Shown in pieces: positions 44,336 to 52,971 of a stretch of 64,000 bases of DNA. Numbering within the stretch: position 1 is the stretch's first letter; every line of letters begins with the position of its first letter. A model generated the notes under the pieces. That model was given only the letters and a program-made list of their open reading frames with translations. It ran no database searches and was not told the DNA's origin. The position numbers and the translations under genes were made by a program. This DNA is from CBDCVN01 sp965223045 (GTDB lineage: Bacteria > Deinococcota > Deinococci > Deinococcales > Trueperaceae), in the NCBI GenBank assembly GCA_965223045.1, contig CBDCVN010000013.1, positions 2,356,001-2,420,000 on the forward strand. The letters are read 5' to 3'.

Positions 44336-44578
44336 AACATGGTCTCGGATATGAGCCTTTAGAACTGCTTCATTCACTTTACTTAAAGCACCCTGTACTG
44401 CTTTGATTTGTTTGAGCACATCTACACAGTAAATATCAGGATTTTCAAGCATTCTTAAAATACCCTCGAGATGTCCTTTAGCACTTTTTAACCTAAGTGA
44501 GGCATCTTTACGTGTGGCACTATCAAGATGCAGACATTCGTCTGCTTGTATTTTTGCTTCTTTTAAACTAGCCATCAA
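44297..44578 (-). CDS. csoR: CsoR-family copper-sensing repressor, C-terminus supplied by a repeat
   Basis: A 93-residue helical repressor. It has the family helix KSAKGHLEGILRMLENPDIYC, then VDVLKQIKAVQGALSKV and KAHIRDHV. The likely metal ligands are Cys of DIYCVD, and His-x3-His of AHIRDH. That is the Cys-His-His set of Thermus thermophilus CsoR rather than the usual Cys-His-Cys. Cu(I) binding releases CsoR from DNA. After HV the native tail is replaced by about 11 residues and a stop encoded by structured repeat copy B. All ligands precede the join, so function may persist. It overlaps the copper chaperone gene by 4 bp (ATGA). Confidence 0.9.
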   Translation of the reverse strand: MMASLKEAKIQADECLHLDSATRKDASLRLKSAKGHLEGILRMLENPDIYCVDVLKQIKAVQGALSKVNEAVLKAHIRDHVTMFSKAPAYGGG

Positions 44579-44772
44579 GATACTGCACTAGCATTGTAGC
44601 CTTCCTCTTTCACGGCAGCAATAAGTAGATCAGCTTGTGCTGTACCTTCTACCCAAGCTGAGCCATTATCAAGATCAACATTAACAGCAGTTACACCTTC
44701 AACTGCTTCTAAAGCTTTCTGAACAGCAGACTTACAATGTTCACAAGTCATGCCTGTAATGGTTAAAGTCAT
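44575..44772 (-). CDS. copZ: Copper chaperone CopZ (HMA domain)
   Basis: This 65-residue ferredoxin-like heavy-metal-associated protein has the Cu(I) site GMTCEHC near residue 7 and the family strand VTAVNVDLDNGSAWVEG. It carries Cu(I) in the cytosol to a P-type ATPase or to CsoR. It is first of a two-gene operon, with the csoR start overlapping its stop. A consensus promoter and a G-rich palindromic operator lie directly upstream, so the operon is probably autoregulated by CsoR and copper. No copper ATPase gene is in the window. Confidence 0.95.
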   Translation of the reverse strand: MTLTITGMTCEHCKSAVQKALEAVEGVTAVNVDLDNGSAWVEGTAQADLLIAAVKEEGYNASAVS

Positions 44773-44788
44773 AATACTTCCTTATAAT

Positions 44789-44842
44789 CGCACCCCTAGG
44801 GGGGTGGAGTAAGATAATAATCCACTTATACAAACATGTCAA
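44789..44842 (-). promoter_or_regulatory. copZ-csoR promoter with CsoR-type operator
   Basis: On the minus strand, TTGACA (44837-44842), 17 nt and TATTAT (44814-44819) form a strong promoter. Just downstream, CACCCCTAGGGGGGTG (44791-44806) is the C/G-rich palindrome with a TA centre typical of CsoR operators and would cover the transcription start. An AAGGA ribosome-binding site precedes copZ. Confidence 0.75.
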
Positions 44843-44866
44843 TCCTCTTGGGACTCCACTGTAAAC

Positions 44867-45334
44867 CTACAAAAGTTTCTCAAATCTCCTAAAAATCCTA
44901 GTGTGCCTCTTACCGGGTGATAGCGGAGTTACTAAAATTGATTTAGCACCCACTAAATTAGCCCCCAATATGTCAGTGAATATTTGATCACCAATAACAA
45001 CAGTTTTTATTAGAGGGGTGTCTAGAGACCTTGAAGCCCGGTAAAATGCAAAGGGTAAAGGTTTACCTACAAGAGATAAACCATCTATATCTAAGGCTCG
45101 AGCCCATCTTTTTACACGAGAACTAAGTCCGTTGCTTAATATAAATAAGGAAAAATTAGCAGATTTTAGTTCCTCTACCCAAGACTTGTAACGTGGATCT
45201 ATAGTTTGCTCATTACTAGCAACAAGTGTATCATCTAAATCAATACAAACTGCTTGTACACCAAGTCTAGTTAATAAACTTAGATTTACTTCTAAAACAG
45301 TTTGAACTTGTAGAGTAGGCTTCAAAAGAATCAT
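44867..45334 (-). CDS. YqeG-family HAD phosphatase
   Basis: A 155-residue HAD IIIA phosphatase. Motif I is CIDLDDTLVA (Asp nucleophile and general acid), motif II LFILSNG, motif III VGKPLPFAF and motif IV VIGDQIFTDILGA. Length and motifs match YqeG proteins, which dephosphorylate small phosphorylated substrates such as phosphatidylglycerophosphate in some lineages. The physiological substrate here is uncertain. It is a single gene between the copper operon and the DUF3754 gene, with no ribosome-binding site evident. Confidence 0.9.
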   Translation of the reverse strand: MILLKPTLQVQTVLEVNLSLLTRLGVQAVCIDLDDTLVASNEQTIDPRYKSWVEELKSANFSLFILSNGLSSRVKRWARALDIDGLSLVGKPLPFAFYRASRSLDTPLIKTVVIGDQIFTDILGANLVGAKSILVTPLSPGKRHTRIFRRFEKLL

Positions 45335-45384
45335 TAAGTAAGTAGGGATGTATTAACAGCCACTAATTTATAGAAGAATTGTAC

Positions 45385-46716
45385 TTAACTACCATTAGCA
45401 TATAAAAAAGCGTTATCCCAAAGATAATCAATGACTTTTTTAGCATCTTCTAAAGGCATTACTTTACAATGCTCACCATCATAAGTTAGTAAGGGTTCTT
45501 GGGGCATATTACTTGTATCTTGGGTATCTACAAGGGATGCTTTAATTCCTTGTAAATTGTTTAAGGGGCCATGAATATCAAAATCTATGTGGGTGTTTAA
45601 CTTTTCTTCCATCCAAGCTTCAATTCTGTCGTCTAGCTGCTCTGCTGTTAGTGGTTTATCAGAAGTTAACAGGTGATAATAAACTAATATAATCTCCTTA
45701 CATTCTTCTTCTTCAGCAGCATCAATTAATGATTGGAATACACTGGCATTACTAGCTAAGTTTTTGAAGAATAAAGTTTCAGTCACACTCTTTTGAAACT
45801 TTATTTGCTTGTTTTTATAGTTAGTAAATTGCTTAAAAGCAAATCCCCCCAAGGCCATAGCTAATGAAAAAAGTGCTAGCAGAACTGGCATGATATTACG
45901 CACTTCGTCTTCAGTGGTGTTTAGATTATCAAGAGCAGAAGGGCCAACTGTCAAAAACAGTACAAGTCCCACTATTATTATTATGCTGGGGAGGGCTTTA
46001 ATAATTATAGGAATAGCCGCACCAATCATAGGAACACCAAAGAACAGACGATCTTTCCAAGTCATACTAGTTTTTATGTTGGGGAATATAAGCTCGAGGT
46101 CAAACTTGGGAATATTTTTATACATATAGATATATACTTTTCCCGGTATGCCCTTAAGGTTTTTACGCTTGGCTTTCCTTTTAGCAAAGTATTCTTCACC
46201 TTTATACTTTACTAATAAGACTACCCGCTCGAGCATATTAAAGGTAAAATCCACCTTCTTCAAAAATCTTTTTAAGGTTATCGTTTGGGGAACATCCCCT
46301 CTGTAATAACAAACTACCTCATCAAAATCTCCAAAATCTACATCGGTCCTTAGTTTAATTAAAGAAGTCTCTTCAAAAGCTTCCTGCAAGGTTTCTTCTG
46401 ACAAAAGGTCATAATTAGCTCTTTCTAAAACTGCTTCAAAGTTTTTTACTAAATCAACTTGCTTTTGAGCAAGTTGCTCCTCGGTAGGTTCTATTCTAAA
46501 TTTAGTATCGGCATCAGGGTTAAAAGGAGCAAAATTTTCTTTTAAACGCTCCTGAGTATGGTGAAGCTCAAAGTGATAGTAAGCTGACAAAATGCTACAA
46601 AATTCCCTAAAACTTTCGACTTCTTCAGGAGGCAACTCCCCATCTTCAATACAAATATCCACAATGTCTGCACGACTATAGGGTATAAACGCTCCACGAT
46701 CTTCATAAACTGCCAT
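45385..46716 (-). CDS. DUF3754 (TMEM143-like) membrane protein
   Basis: A 443-residue protein of the DUF3754 family, related to eukaryotic TMEM143. A soluble N-terminal half (AVYEDRGAFIPYSRADIVDI, FDEVVCYYRGDVPQTITLKR, LKGIPGKVYIYMYKNIPKFD) is followed by two membrane helices (about 235-262 and 285-308). A soluble C-terminal domain (VTETLFFKNLASNASVFQSL, EECKEIILVYYHLL) completes it. The role of the family is not established. A GTG at 46752 is in frame, but AAGGAG stands 7 nt before the ATG at 46716, which is preferred. Confidence 0.88.
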   Translation of the reverse strand: MAVYEDRGAFIPYSRADIVDICIEDGELPPEEVESFREFCSILSAYYHFELHHTQERLKENFAPFNPDADTKFRIEPTEEQLAQKQVDLVKNFEAVLERANYDLLSEETLQEAFEETSLIKLRTDVDFGDFDEVVCYYRGDVPQTITLKRFLKKVDFTFNMLERVVLLVKYKGEEYFAKRKAKRKNLKGIPGKVYIYMYKNIPKFDLELIFPNIKTSMTWKDRLFFGVPMIGAAIPIIIKALPSIIIIVGLVLFLTVGPSALDNLNTTEDEVRNIMPVLLALFSLAMALGGFAFKQFTNYKNKQIKFQKSVTETLFFKNLASNASVFQSLIDAAEEEECKEIILVYYHLLTSDKPLTAEQLDDRIEAWMEEKLNTHIDFDIHGPLNNLQGIKASLVDTQDTSNMPQEPLLTYDGEHCKVMPLEDAKKVIDYLWDNAFLYANGS

Positions 46717-46833
46717 ACAAACACTCCTTATTTTCTGGTATAAAGTAGTCACACTAATGACCCAACAACATATAAATGTATATTATACACAAAATGTTTA
46801 TCCTAAACTTTCAAATTTTATTGGAGATATTGC

Positions 46834-48030
46834 ATGTCATCACAGCGACTAAGTTTTCAAAATAAAGCTGGTTTTAAGCTATCTGCAAGCTTAGAATTAC
46901 CTGAATGCCAACCTATAAAAGCCTATGCTCTTTTTGCACACTGCTTTACTTGTTCAAAAAACCTTAATGCAGTACATCATATTGCCAAAGCTCTTAATGA
47001 GCGCAACATTGCGTTACTGCGTTTCGACTTTACTGGTTTAGGGCAAAGTGAGGGTGATTTTGCAAGTACTAACTTTTCTTCTAATGTAGATGATCTTGTA
47101 CTAGCAGCAAACTTCTTAGCTGATAACTTTTTAGCACCACAAATATTAATAGGCCATTCTCTTGGTGGGGCTGCAATTTTGCAAGCTGCTACGCAAATTG
47201 CTTCTGCCAAAGCCCTAGTTACAATTGGAGCACCTTGTAATCCCTCACATGTGACTCATATGCTTAAAAATGAGTTAGCAGCAATTGAGCAAAAAGGGGA
47301 AGCAGAAATCGAGCTTGCTGGTAGAAGCCTTATAATTAAGAAGCAGTTTCTAGATGACTTGAATGAAGCAAACATGAAAAGCATAATAGCGGGTTTAGAT
47401 AAGGCTCTATTAGTAATGCACTCACCATTTGACGATATTGTAGACATTGACAATGCTGCTGACATTTTCAAAACAGCAAAGCATCCTAAAAGTTTCATAA
47501 GTTTAGATACTGCTGACCATTTACTCACTAATGAGACCGATGCGAAGTATGTAGGCGAAGTAATTGCAGAATGGGTAAGCCGCTATCTTGAAAAATCATC
47601 AATTATGCCTTCTGAGCACATTCCTCAAAGTACAGTGATAGTAAAAACAGGAAAAGGTTACTGTAGTGAGGCTTATACTGCTAATCATTATTTTCTTGTC
47701 GATGAGCCAATTCAATCTGGTGGCAGTGATGCAGGACCTAGTCCTTCTGAATATTTATCTGCAGCTTTGGCTGCTTGTAAAACCATTACTGCACGCATGT
47801 ATGCTGATCGCAAAAGTATGCCTTTAGAAAAAATTACCACTAGAGTGCACATGAAGCAAGAAAACGATGCAAATGGTATGAAAAAAAGTGACTTTTATGT
47901 AGATCTTAATTTAGAAGGAGAGTTAACAGAGCAGCAACGTGAGCGTATATTATACATTGCTAATAAATGCCCTGTGCAAAAAGTTTTAGAAGGCGAAGTC
48001 AAGATTCACAGTAAACTAAGTACCCTATAG
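46834..48030 (+). CDS. Alpha/beta hydrolase-OsmC fusion protein
   Basis: A 398-residue two-domain protein. Residues 1-255 are an alpha/beta hydrolase with nucleophile Ser109 in GHSLGG, acid Asp in HSPFDDIVDI and His in TADHLLTN. Residues about 260-398 are an OsmC/Ohr-like peroxidase domain: SEAYTANHYFLVDEP, PSPSEYLSAALAACKTITAR and ANKCPVQKVLEG, with both redox cysteines present. This fusion is known in several phyla and is taken to combine ester or peroxide handling with thiol peroxidase activity. GGAG precedes the ATG. Monocistronic as far as can be seen. Confidence 0.93.
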   Translation: MSSQRLSFQNKAGFKLSASLELPECQPIKAYALFAHCFTCSKNLNAVHHIAKALNERNIALLRFDFTGLGQSEGDFASTNFSSNVDDLVLAANFLADNFLAPQILIGHSLGGAAILQAATQIASAKALVTIGAPCNPSHVTHMLKNELAAIEQKGEAEIELAGRSLIIKKQFLDDLNEANMKSIIAGLDKALLVMHSPFDDIVDIDNAADIFKTAKHPKSFISLDTADHLLTNETDAKYVGEVIAEWVSRYLEKSSIMPSEHIPQSTVIVKTGKGYCSEAYTANHYFLVDEPIQSGGSDAGPSPSEYLSAALAACKTITARMYADRKSMPLEKITTRVHMKQENDANGMKKSDFYVDLNLEGELTEQQRERILYIANKCPVQKVLEGEVKIHSKLSTL

Positions 48031-48323
48031 TGTGTCAGATCAAAAAAACCCTACCCTTAAAAACCTTACCAAGGGGGTTCAGGAGGATTTGCCTCGTGGA
48101 ATTCAGCCTCATTTGACTTCCAATAAGGCAAAGATTTATCTGAAAATCTATGACAATGAATGTCTGTAAGTATATAATGTCTAGAATAATCCCATAACAA
48201 TATTTTTTGATGTTATGTCTAAGTTAAAAATTATTAAGCATAAAAGCTTAATAAAGCTTTTAATTGAAAATGCAAGGGGTAAAGTAGTTAATTCAATGTT
48301 AAGTATAAAAAAGAAGGTATCAG
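48031..48323. other. Intergenic spacer before the NYN gene
   Basis: There is no gene in these 293 bp. It carries the promoter at 48150-48178 and a short inverted repeat (ATTAAGC, 6 nt, GCTTAAT) at about 48234-48253 in the leader of the NYN gene. Confidence 0.5.
48150..48178 (+). promoter_or_regulatory. Promoter upstream of NYN-OST-HTH gene
   Basis: ATGACA at 48150-48155, 17 nt, TATAAT at 48173-48178, leaving a leader of about 140 nt before the TTG start at 48324. Confidence 0.55.
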
Positions 48324-49391
48324 TTGAATAGTAAAGCAAACTTAGCACTGTTTTTAGATTGGGAAGGTTTTTGTAAAGCCCTTAATGAGCATTATAAAGC
48401 TGAGCCCGATATCGATGTGCTTTTCGATGCTGTAGCAGAGTATGGCACTTTGAGCGTAGCTCGAGCTTATGCCAACTGGCAACTAGAGGCTTTTAAACCT
48501 CAATCTCAAGAACTAAAGAAGCATAACGTCAAAAGTATAAATGTACCCCACGACAACCAAAAGCGTAGTAGTAGCAGTGTAAAACTTGCTTTGGATACCT
48601 TATCCTTAGCTTTGAAACAACCTCAAATAAACACCTTTTTGTTACTAAGTGGCGATAACAGCCTTGTACCTTTAGCACACACACTCAAGCACTTAGGGCG
48701 TCAAATTGTGCTTGTTGGCCTCGAGCCCGAAATGGACTTGCGTATAAGCCAACAAGTAGCAAATAGTTTATTGCTTTATGATAGAGATATCGCTAGCATT
48801 ACTAGCTCAGTAGCTGAAGATAGTTTTTCTATAGAAGAAAGTGATTCACCTTTAGAAAAAGCCTTTTCAGGCATAGAAAATCTTTTGCGACAGGCTAAGA
48901 GTAAAGGGATGTCACTTAGGCAGTTAGAGTTTGTTATGCAACATCTTTATGACTTCCAAGCTCAACAAACTCTTGATATGACCTTTAAAGACATTATGAG
49001 CGAGATGGCTAAAACAGGTAGGGCAAAGCTGTTTAGCAAAGGCAGTGATGTTTTTGCTATTTCACCTAATTTTTCAGAAGACATAGACACTGAAGAATCC
49101 CTAGAGCCAAAAGGTGATACTTTAGCTGATGCTAATCAATCTCTTAACCTTCCTGATCAAGAAGGTGTCATGAGCGAGGAAATGCAAATATTCCTAGCAA
49201 TAATCAAAGATCTAGAAAAACCTAAAAAGCTCACAGAGATTCTTAAAATACTGAAGAGACGCCACAATTTAACTGTAGGTAAATCTTTCCGTGACGAACT
49301 TTATAAAGTTCAAAAAGCAGGATATTTAACTTTGCGAAAAAGCAGGCTAGGCAAAGATATGATTGTTTCTCGAGGGCAAAAAGCTCCTTAA
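48324..49391 (+). CDS. NYN-domain (PIN-like) putative ribonuclease with OST-HTH/LOTUS domain
   Basis: A 355-residue protein. An N-terminal NYN domain (LabA/DUF88 type, about 1-160) keeps the acidic metal site: Asp12 in LALFLDWEG, Asp91 in KLALDTLSLAL and Asp111 in LLLSGDNSLVPLA. A linker follows, then a C-terminal winged helix of OST-HTH/LOTUS type (about 283-350, IFLAIIKDLEKPKKLTEILK and VGKSFRDELYKVQKAGYLTL). Such proteins are taken to be RNA-binding or RNA-cleaving. The start is TTG at 48324 with AAGGT upstream. A role in RNA turnover is inferred from the domains. Confidence 0.88.
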   Translation: MNSKANLALFLDWEGFCKALNEHYKAEPDIDVLFDAVAEYGTLSVARAYANWQLEAFKPQSQELKKHNVKSINVPHDNQKRSSSSVKLALDTLSLALKQPQINTFLLLSGDNSLVPLAHTLKHLGRQIVLVGLEPEMDLRISQQVANSLLLYDRDIASITSSVAEDSFSIEESDSPLEKAFSGIENLLRQAKSKGMSLRQLEFVMQHLYDFQAQQTLDMTFKDIMSEMAKTGRAKLFSKGSDVFAISPNFSEDIDTEESLEPKGDTLADANQSLNLPDQEGVMSEEMQIFLAIIKDLEKPKKLTEILKILKRRHNLTVGKSFRDELYKVQKAGYLTLRKSRLGKDMIVSRGQKAP

Positions 49392-49407
49392 AAACTCACC
49401 TGAACAT

Positions 49408-50526
49408 TTAGGTAGAGTAAATTTTTGCTTTTTTTGAAGGCGTAACTCCTGTACGTTTGTAGCTAGATATAGGATTTAAAATGTTTCTACACTGGGGGTT
49501 TATGCAGCCTGCACAACGTAGGCCATACTGCCTCGAGCAAGGTTCAGTAGATGTCAAATGCTCAGAAACTATTTCAGCAAGTGCGTCTTGGAAAAGCGGT
49601 TCACCATTTAGGGCTGGAGCCCTTTTATAATTGGTAACACCATATTCCTTAGCTAATTCACCATATTCAATGTCAAGCTCATGTAAAGTCTCAATATGGT
49701 CACTAGTAAAAGCAATTCCTACAACTAATACGTTTTGGCGCTTTTTGTGCCCTAATTCTTTTATTACTTCTTCAGTAGAAGGGCCAAGCCAAGGCACAGG
49801 TCCAACTTCAGATTGATAACTTAGCAGATACTCATGGCTGAAGTTTAGTTGCTTCATTACCTCATGAACACTCGCTCCTATTTCTTGTGGGTAAGGGTCA
49901 CCACGATTAATTACACTCATAGGCAAAGAGTGAGCACTAAAAACAATTAGCACATCACTCTCCAAATCATCAAATTGGGCTAGGCCATCTTTTACAGTTT
50001 TTGTCATTGCCTCTATAAACTTAGGATGAATAGGCCAACGATCAATGACACTCCACTTAAACTCTTTATCTAAATCTACCCTACGTGCTGCACGCCAAAG
50101 TTCATTGAGTGAAGAACCTGTAGTGGAACAACTAAATTGTGGGTATTGTGTGAAGGCAATAGCTCTTTCCACCCCATCAGCTTTCATTTGTTGAAGAGCA
50201 TCTTCACTAAAAGGATTTATATAACGAAAGGCCACATAAAATTTGTGAGGTGCTGTCTCTGGTGACATGCTATCCAAGCGCTCACACATACCTTTACCTT
50301 GCAGTTCTGTCCACTTCAAGATTGGTGAGCCTCCACCAATATCTTGGTAATTCTTTTGCACACTAGATGTACGTTTTTTGGCAATAAATGGCCCTAACCA
50401 TTTTTGAAAAGGCAGCTGGATAATCTCTTTATCTGCAAAAAGTTTGAGTAAAAAGGGCTGTACCTCATCTAAGTTTTTAGGGCCACCTAGATTCATCATT
50501 ACAATACCAGTGGGGTTTTGATTCAT
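49408..50526 (-). CDS. hemH: Ferrochelatase, eukaryote-like [2Fe-2S] type
   Basis: This 372-residue enzyme inserts Fe2+ into protoporphyrin IX, the last step of protoporphyrin-dependent haem synthesis. It has the catalytic His in FSAHSLPMSVINRGDPYPQE, followed by SEVGPVPWLGPSTEEVIKEL and GIAFTSDHIETLHELDIEYG. It resembles animal mitochondrial ferrochelatase more than Bacillus HemH. It has the internal Cys of QFSCSTTGSSLNELW and a C-terminal tail EPCSRQYGLRCAGCINPQCR. The four cysteines at positions matching human Cys196, 403, 406 and 411 imply a [2Fe-2S] cluster. The start follows TAACAT-N7, a leaderless pattern. No other haem gene is in the window. Confidence 0.97.
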   Translation of the reverse strand: MNQNPTGIVMMNLGGPKNLDEVQPFLLKLFADKEIIQLPFQKWLGPFIAKKRTSSVQKNYQDIGGGSPILKWTELQGKGMCERLDSMSPETAPHKFYVAFRYINPFSEDALQQMKADGVERAIAFTQYPQFSCSTTGSSLNELWRAARRVDLDKEFKWSVIDRWPIHPKFIEAMTKTVKDGLAQFDDLESDVLIVFSAHSLPMSVINRGDPYPQEIGASVHEVMKQLNFSHEYLLSYQSEVGPVPWLGPSTEEVIKELGHKKRQNVLVVGIAFTSDHIETLHELDIEYGELAKEYGVTNYKRAPALNGEPLFQDALAEIVSEHLTSTEPCSRQYGLRCAGCINPQCRNILNPISSYKRTGVTPSKKAKIYST

Positions 50527-50533
50527 AAAAACT

Positions 50534-50539
50534 ATGTTA
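50534..50539 (-). promoter_or_regulatory. Leaderless -10 box (TAACAT) of hemH
   Basis: On the minus strand TAACAT is followed by 7 nt and the hemH ATG at 50526. No Shine-Dalgarno is present. Confidence 0.35.
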
Positions 50540-50771
50540 ACTCATTTTAAACAGATTTGATTAATTTCTCTTAGGTCTAGTTGTCCAACTATAGATGTTC
50601 AGATAAAATTCCACCCCATCAATTGAGGAATGTCATCCTAAACACAGTTAAAGACCCTAATGCAATTAATACCCCAGAGGTCTTTTTTAGATCAACTCCT
50701 CAGAATGAAATGCTCACAGAAAGAGTTTTTCTCTAAAGAAAAAACTTTGCTGGCGAACTATATAAAGAAAC

Positions 50772-52121
50772 TCATTTTGCTGGCAAACACCTTATACGCC
50801 AACCTATAGGATAATAATTGTTTAATCTTCCATTTGCAGCCTTTAACCACCCTAAGTTAACACCCTTGTAGCGAGCTAATAACCAACCTTTCTTAATAGG
50901 AGAAGCAAGTTCTAAATCACCCTTTTGTAAGTAACAAATGGCGTCTTCGTAATCTAATTCCAAAGCCAATACATCATTACTAATTACTGTGCTCAAGGCT
51001 AATTGATGACTAGGCACAAAGTCCCTATACATTTTCCCCAAATATAAACCTCTATTTAAAGTGTTTAGCTTAATTTTTTGGAAGGATTCAGTACTTTTAG
51101 GTTGTAAGTAGATTTTACTTTGATGCTGCATAAATTCACATCCTGCCGTATGTTTTAAAAAATCCTGTAACTTTGCAGGAATTTTATTAGTTTTTTTTAC
51201 TGACTTGTGGGTAATATAGCGCCTTCCCCTACGCTGTAAACGGGTCAAGAAAAGTCCCTCACCTTTAAATTTATGGGGATAACAATGATAAGCTGCATTA
51301 GCCACACCAGCAATACTAACAGGAGTTGTACCAAACTCTTCCAGACCCCCTTTAGGGTAAATTTGAAGCTCTGGAAAGGATTTAAGTAACCACAAGACTA
51401 TTTCTTCATTTTCTTCTTGGGCATAGGTACAAGTACTATAAATAAGCGTTCCACCTACCTTAAGACAAGGTAAAGCATCAGCGATAATCTGTTTTTGTCG
51501 TGAAGCACAGACTTGAATATTATTAATTGACCACTGAGCAATGGCCTGATCATCTTTACGAAAAAGCCCTTCACCAGAGCAAGGTGCATCTACGACAAGA
51601 ACATCTACGCTATCTTTGAGTCTAGCAAAGATTTTAGGAGAATTACTTGTCACAATATGGTTAGGATTACCCCAGCGACTTAAGTTTTCACTTAAGATTT
51701 TGGCCCTTTTGAAAACTACTTCGTTAGCTATAAGCAAACTACTTTCAGACATAGCGGCAGCGAGCAAAGTACTTTTACCTCCCGGGGCAGCACAAAGATC
51801 AAGTATGGTCAGGTCAGTGCTAAAATCAATGAATTTGTGAAGTAGCATAGAACTACTTTCCTGCACATAGTAACCACCAGCATGAAAGTAAGGGTCAGCA
51901 GTAAAAGCAGGCCTCTTACTTAAATAAAAACCATCTGGATGCCAAGGTACTGGTACATAATCCTTAAAAGGAGGACTATCAAGCTTATTGCAATTTAGAC
52001 GTAGAGATGTAACAGGGGTTTTCTGTAAAGACTGAAGGAAATTAGCAACATCATCTATTTGATTTTGCATTCGGGTTATAAAGGCTTTGGGTAAAGTTCT
52101 CAAATAAGTTATCCCAATCAA
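50772..52121 (-). CDS. RsmF/NOL1-NOP2-Sun type rRNA (cytosine-C5)-methyltransferase
   Basis: This 449-residue protein methylates cytosine C5 in rRNA with SAM. The N-terminal family region is TYLRTLPKAFITRMQNQIDD, then YYVQESSSMLLHKFID. The SAM site is LDLCAAPGGKSTLLAAA, with VVDAPCSGEGLFRKD and the catalytic Cys of IYSTCTYAQEENE. A C-terminal RsmF-like/PUA-like part ends GWRIRCLPAK. The TTG start at 52121 comes 7 nt after a perfect TATAAT, so the message is probably leaderless. A TTG at 52103 and an ATG at 52070 are alternatives; the latter would remove conserved residues. Confidence 0.92.
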   Translation of the reverse strand: MIGITYLRTLPKAFITRMQNQIDDVANFLQSLQKTPVTSLRLNCNKLDSPPFKDYVPVPWHPDGFYLSKRPAFTADPYFHAGGYYVQESSSMLLHKFIDFSTDLTILDLCAAPGGKSTLLAAAMSESSLLIANEVVFKRAKILSENLSRWGNPNHIVTSNSPKIFARLKDSVDVLVVDAPCSGEGLFRKDDQAIAQWSINNIQVCASRQKQIIADALPCLKVGGTLIYSTCTYAQEENEEIVLWLLKSFPELQIYPKGGLEEFGTTPVSIAGVANAAYHCYPHKFKGEGLFLTRLQRRGRRYITHKSVKKTNKIPAKLQDFLKHTAGCEFMQHQSKIYLQPKSTESFQKIKLNTLNRGLYLGKMYRDFVPSHQLALSTVISNDVLALELDYEDAICYLQKGDLELASPIKKGWLLARYKGVNLGWLKAANGRLNNYYPIGWRIRCLPAK

Positions 52122-52128
52122 TTCAGAT

Positions 52129-52134
52129 ATTATA
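52129..52134 (-). promoter_or_regulatory. Leaderless -10 box (TATAAT) of the rRNA methyltransferase gene
   Basis: TATAAT on the minus strand, then 7 nt, then the TTG start at 52121. Confidence 0.5.
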
Positions 52135-52218
52135 GTACAAGAATGCCCTATAAAAATTTGAGTAAATCAAACTGTGGGTAGCGTAATCTGTGTATTGCAC
52201 TGTAACACTACTTAGAAT

Positions 52219-52224
52219 TAAAAT
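52219..52224 (+). promoter_or_regulatory. Leaderless -10 box (TAAAAT) of the SDR gene
   Basis: TTGCAC at 52195-52200, 18 nt, TAAAAT, then 6 nt to the ATG at 52231. No Shine-Dalgarno is present. Confidence 0.5.
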
Positions 52225-52230
52225 GATTTA

Positions 52231-52971
52231 ATGAACATCCTCATCACAGGCACAACTAGTGGTATTGGTTTAGAGTTGGCTAAACTTTATAATTCAGAAG
52301 GTAAAAATCTTGTTTTATTAGGGCGTAAAGAATTAAAACAACTCGATAACAGGTCTTTTAATTCCCAGAATTATTGCCAAGTTGATCTTGCAACTAGTGA
52401 TTGCGCTGATGTAGTACTTGATTTCTTAGAAAGAGCCAAAATAACTCATATAGATTTACTTATTCACAATGCAGGTGTGGGTTATTTTGGTGCTCTTGAG
52501 AGCCAAACAGATGCAAGCATCAACGAAGTTCTGCGGGTTAATCTCTATACACCTTTAAGGTTAAGCCATGCCCTTATGCCTTTTGTCAAAAATGCCAAAG
52601 GTAAGATTGTTCTAATAAGCTCGGTGGCTGCATACTTACCAACTCCAGATTATGCTGTTTACACAGCTAGCAAAGCTGCACTTGATGCCTTCGCACAAAC
52701 TCTAAGAGCTGAGAGTAATGTTTGTGTACAAGTCATTCACCCCGGAGCAACAATTACAGAGATGGCTGCTAAGAGTGGTTTACCCCCAGAGAAAGTAAAT
52801 CACTCAAAATGGCCTAGTGCTTTAAAAGTTGCTAAGAGCATTAAAAGGAATATAGAAATCCATGACTCCAATAGAGTAATTGGCCTAGTAAACAAAACGT
52901 TAAGCTTCATAGGCTATTATTTTGCTTGGTTCTTTGATAGTACTTTGTTGTGGCAAAAAAGGAAATCATGA
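52231..52971 (+). CDS. Short-chain dehydrogenase/reductase
   Basis: This 246-residue classical SDR has the cofactor motif TGTTSGIGLELAK (residues 6-18) and the structural LLIHNAGVGYFG. The catalytic Ser lies in VLISSVAAYLPTP, with the Tyr-x3-Lys of YAVYTASKAAL. After PGATITEMA there is an amphipathic C-terminus with a hydrophobic stretch (SFIGYYFAWFFDSTLLW) that may associate with membrane. Members oxidise or reduce lipids, sugars or ketones; the substrate cannot be read from sequence. Its end overlaps the convergent dnaJ end by 6 bp. Confidence 0.92.
   Translation: MNILITGTTSGIGLELAKLYNSEGKNLVLLGRKELKQLDNRSFNSQNYCQVDLATSDCADVVLDFLERAKITHIDLLIHNAGVGYFGALESQTDASINEVLRVNLYTPLRLSHALMPFVKNAKGKIVLISSVAAYLPTPDYAVYTASKAALDAFAQTLRAESNVCVQVIHPGATITEMAAKSGLPPEKVNHSKWPSALKVAKSIKRNIEIHDSNRVIGLVNKTLSFIGYYFAWFFDSTLLWQKRKS

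Noticed and set aside
50645..50690. AAAGACC/GGTCTTT hairpin followed by T residues on the plus strand
   Set aside because: No plus-strand gene precedes it, the loop exceeds 20 nt and the stem is 7 bp; probably chance.
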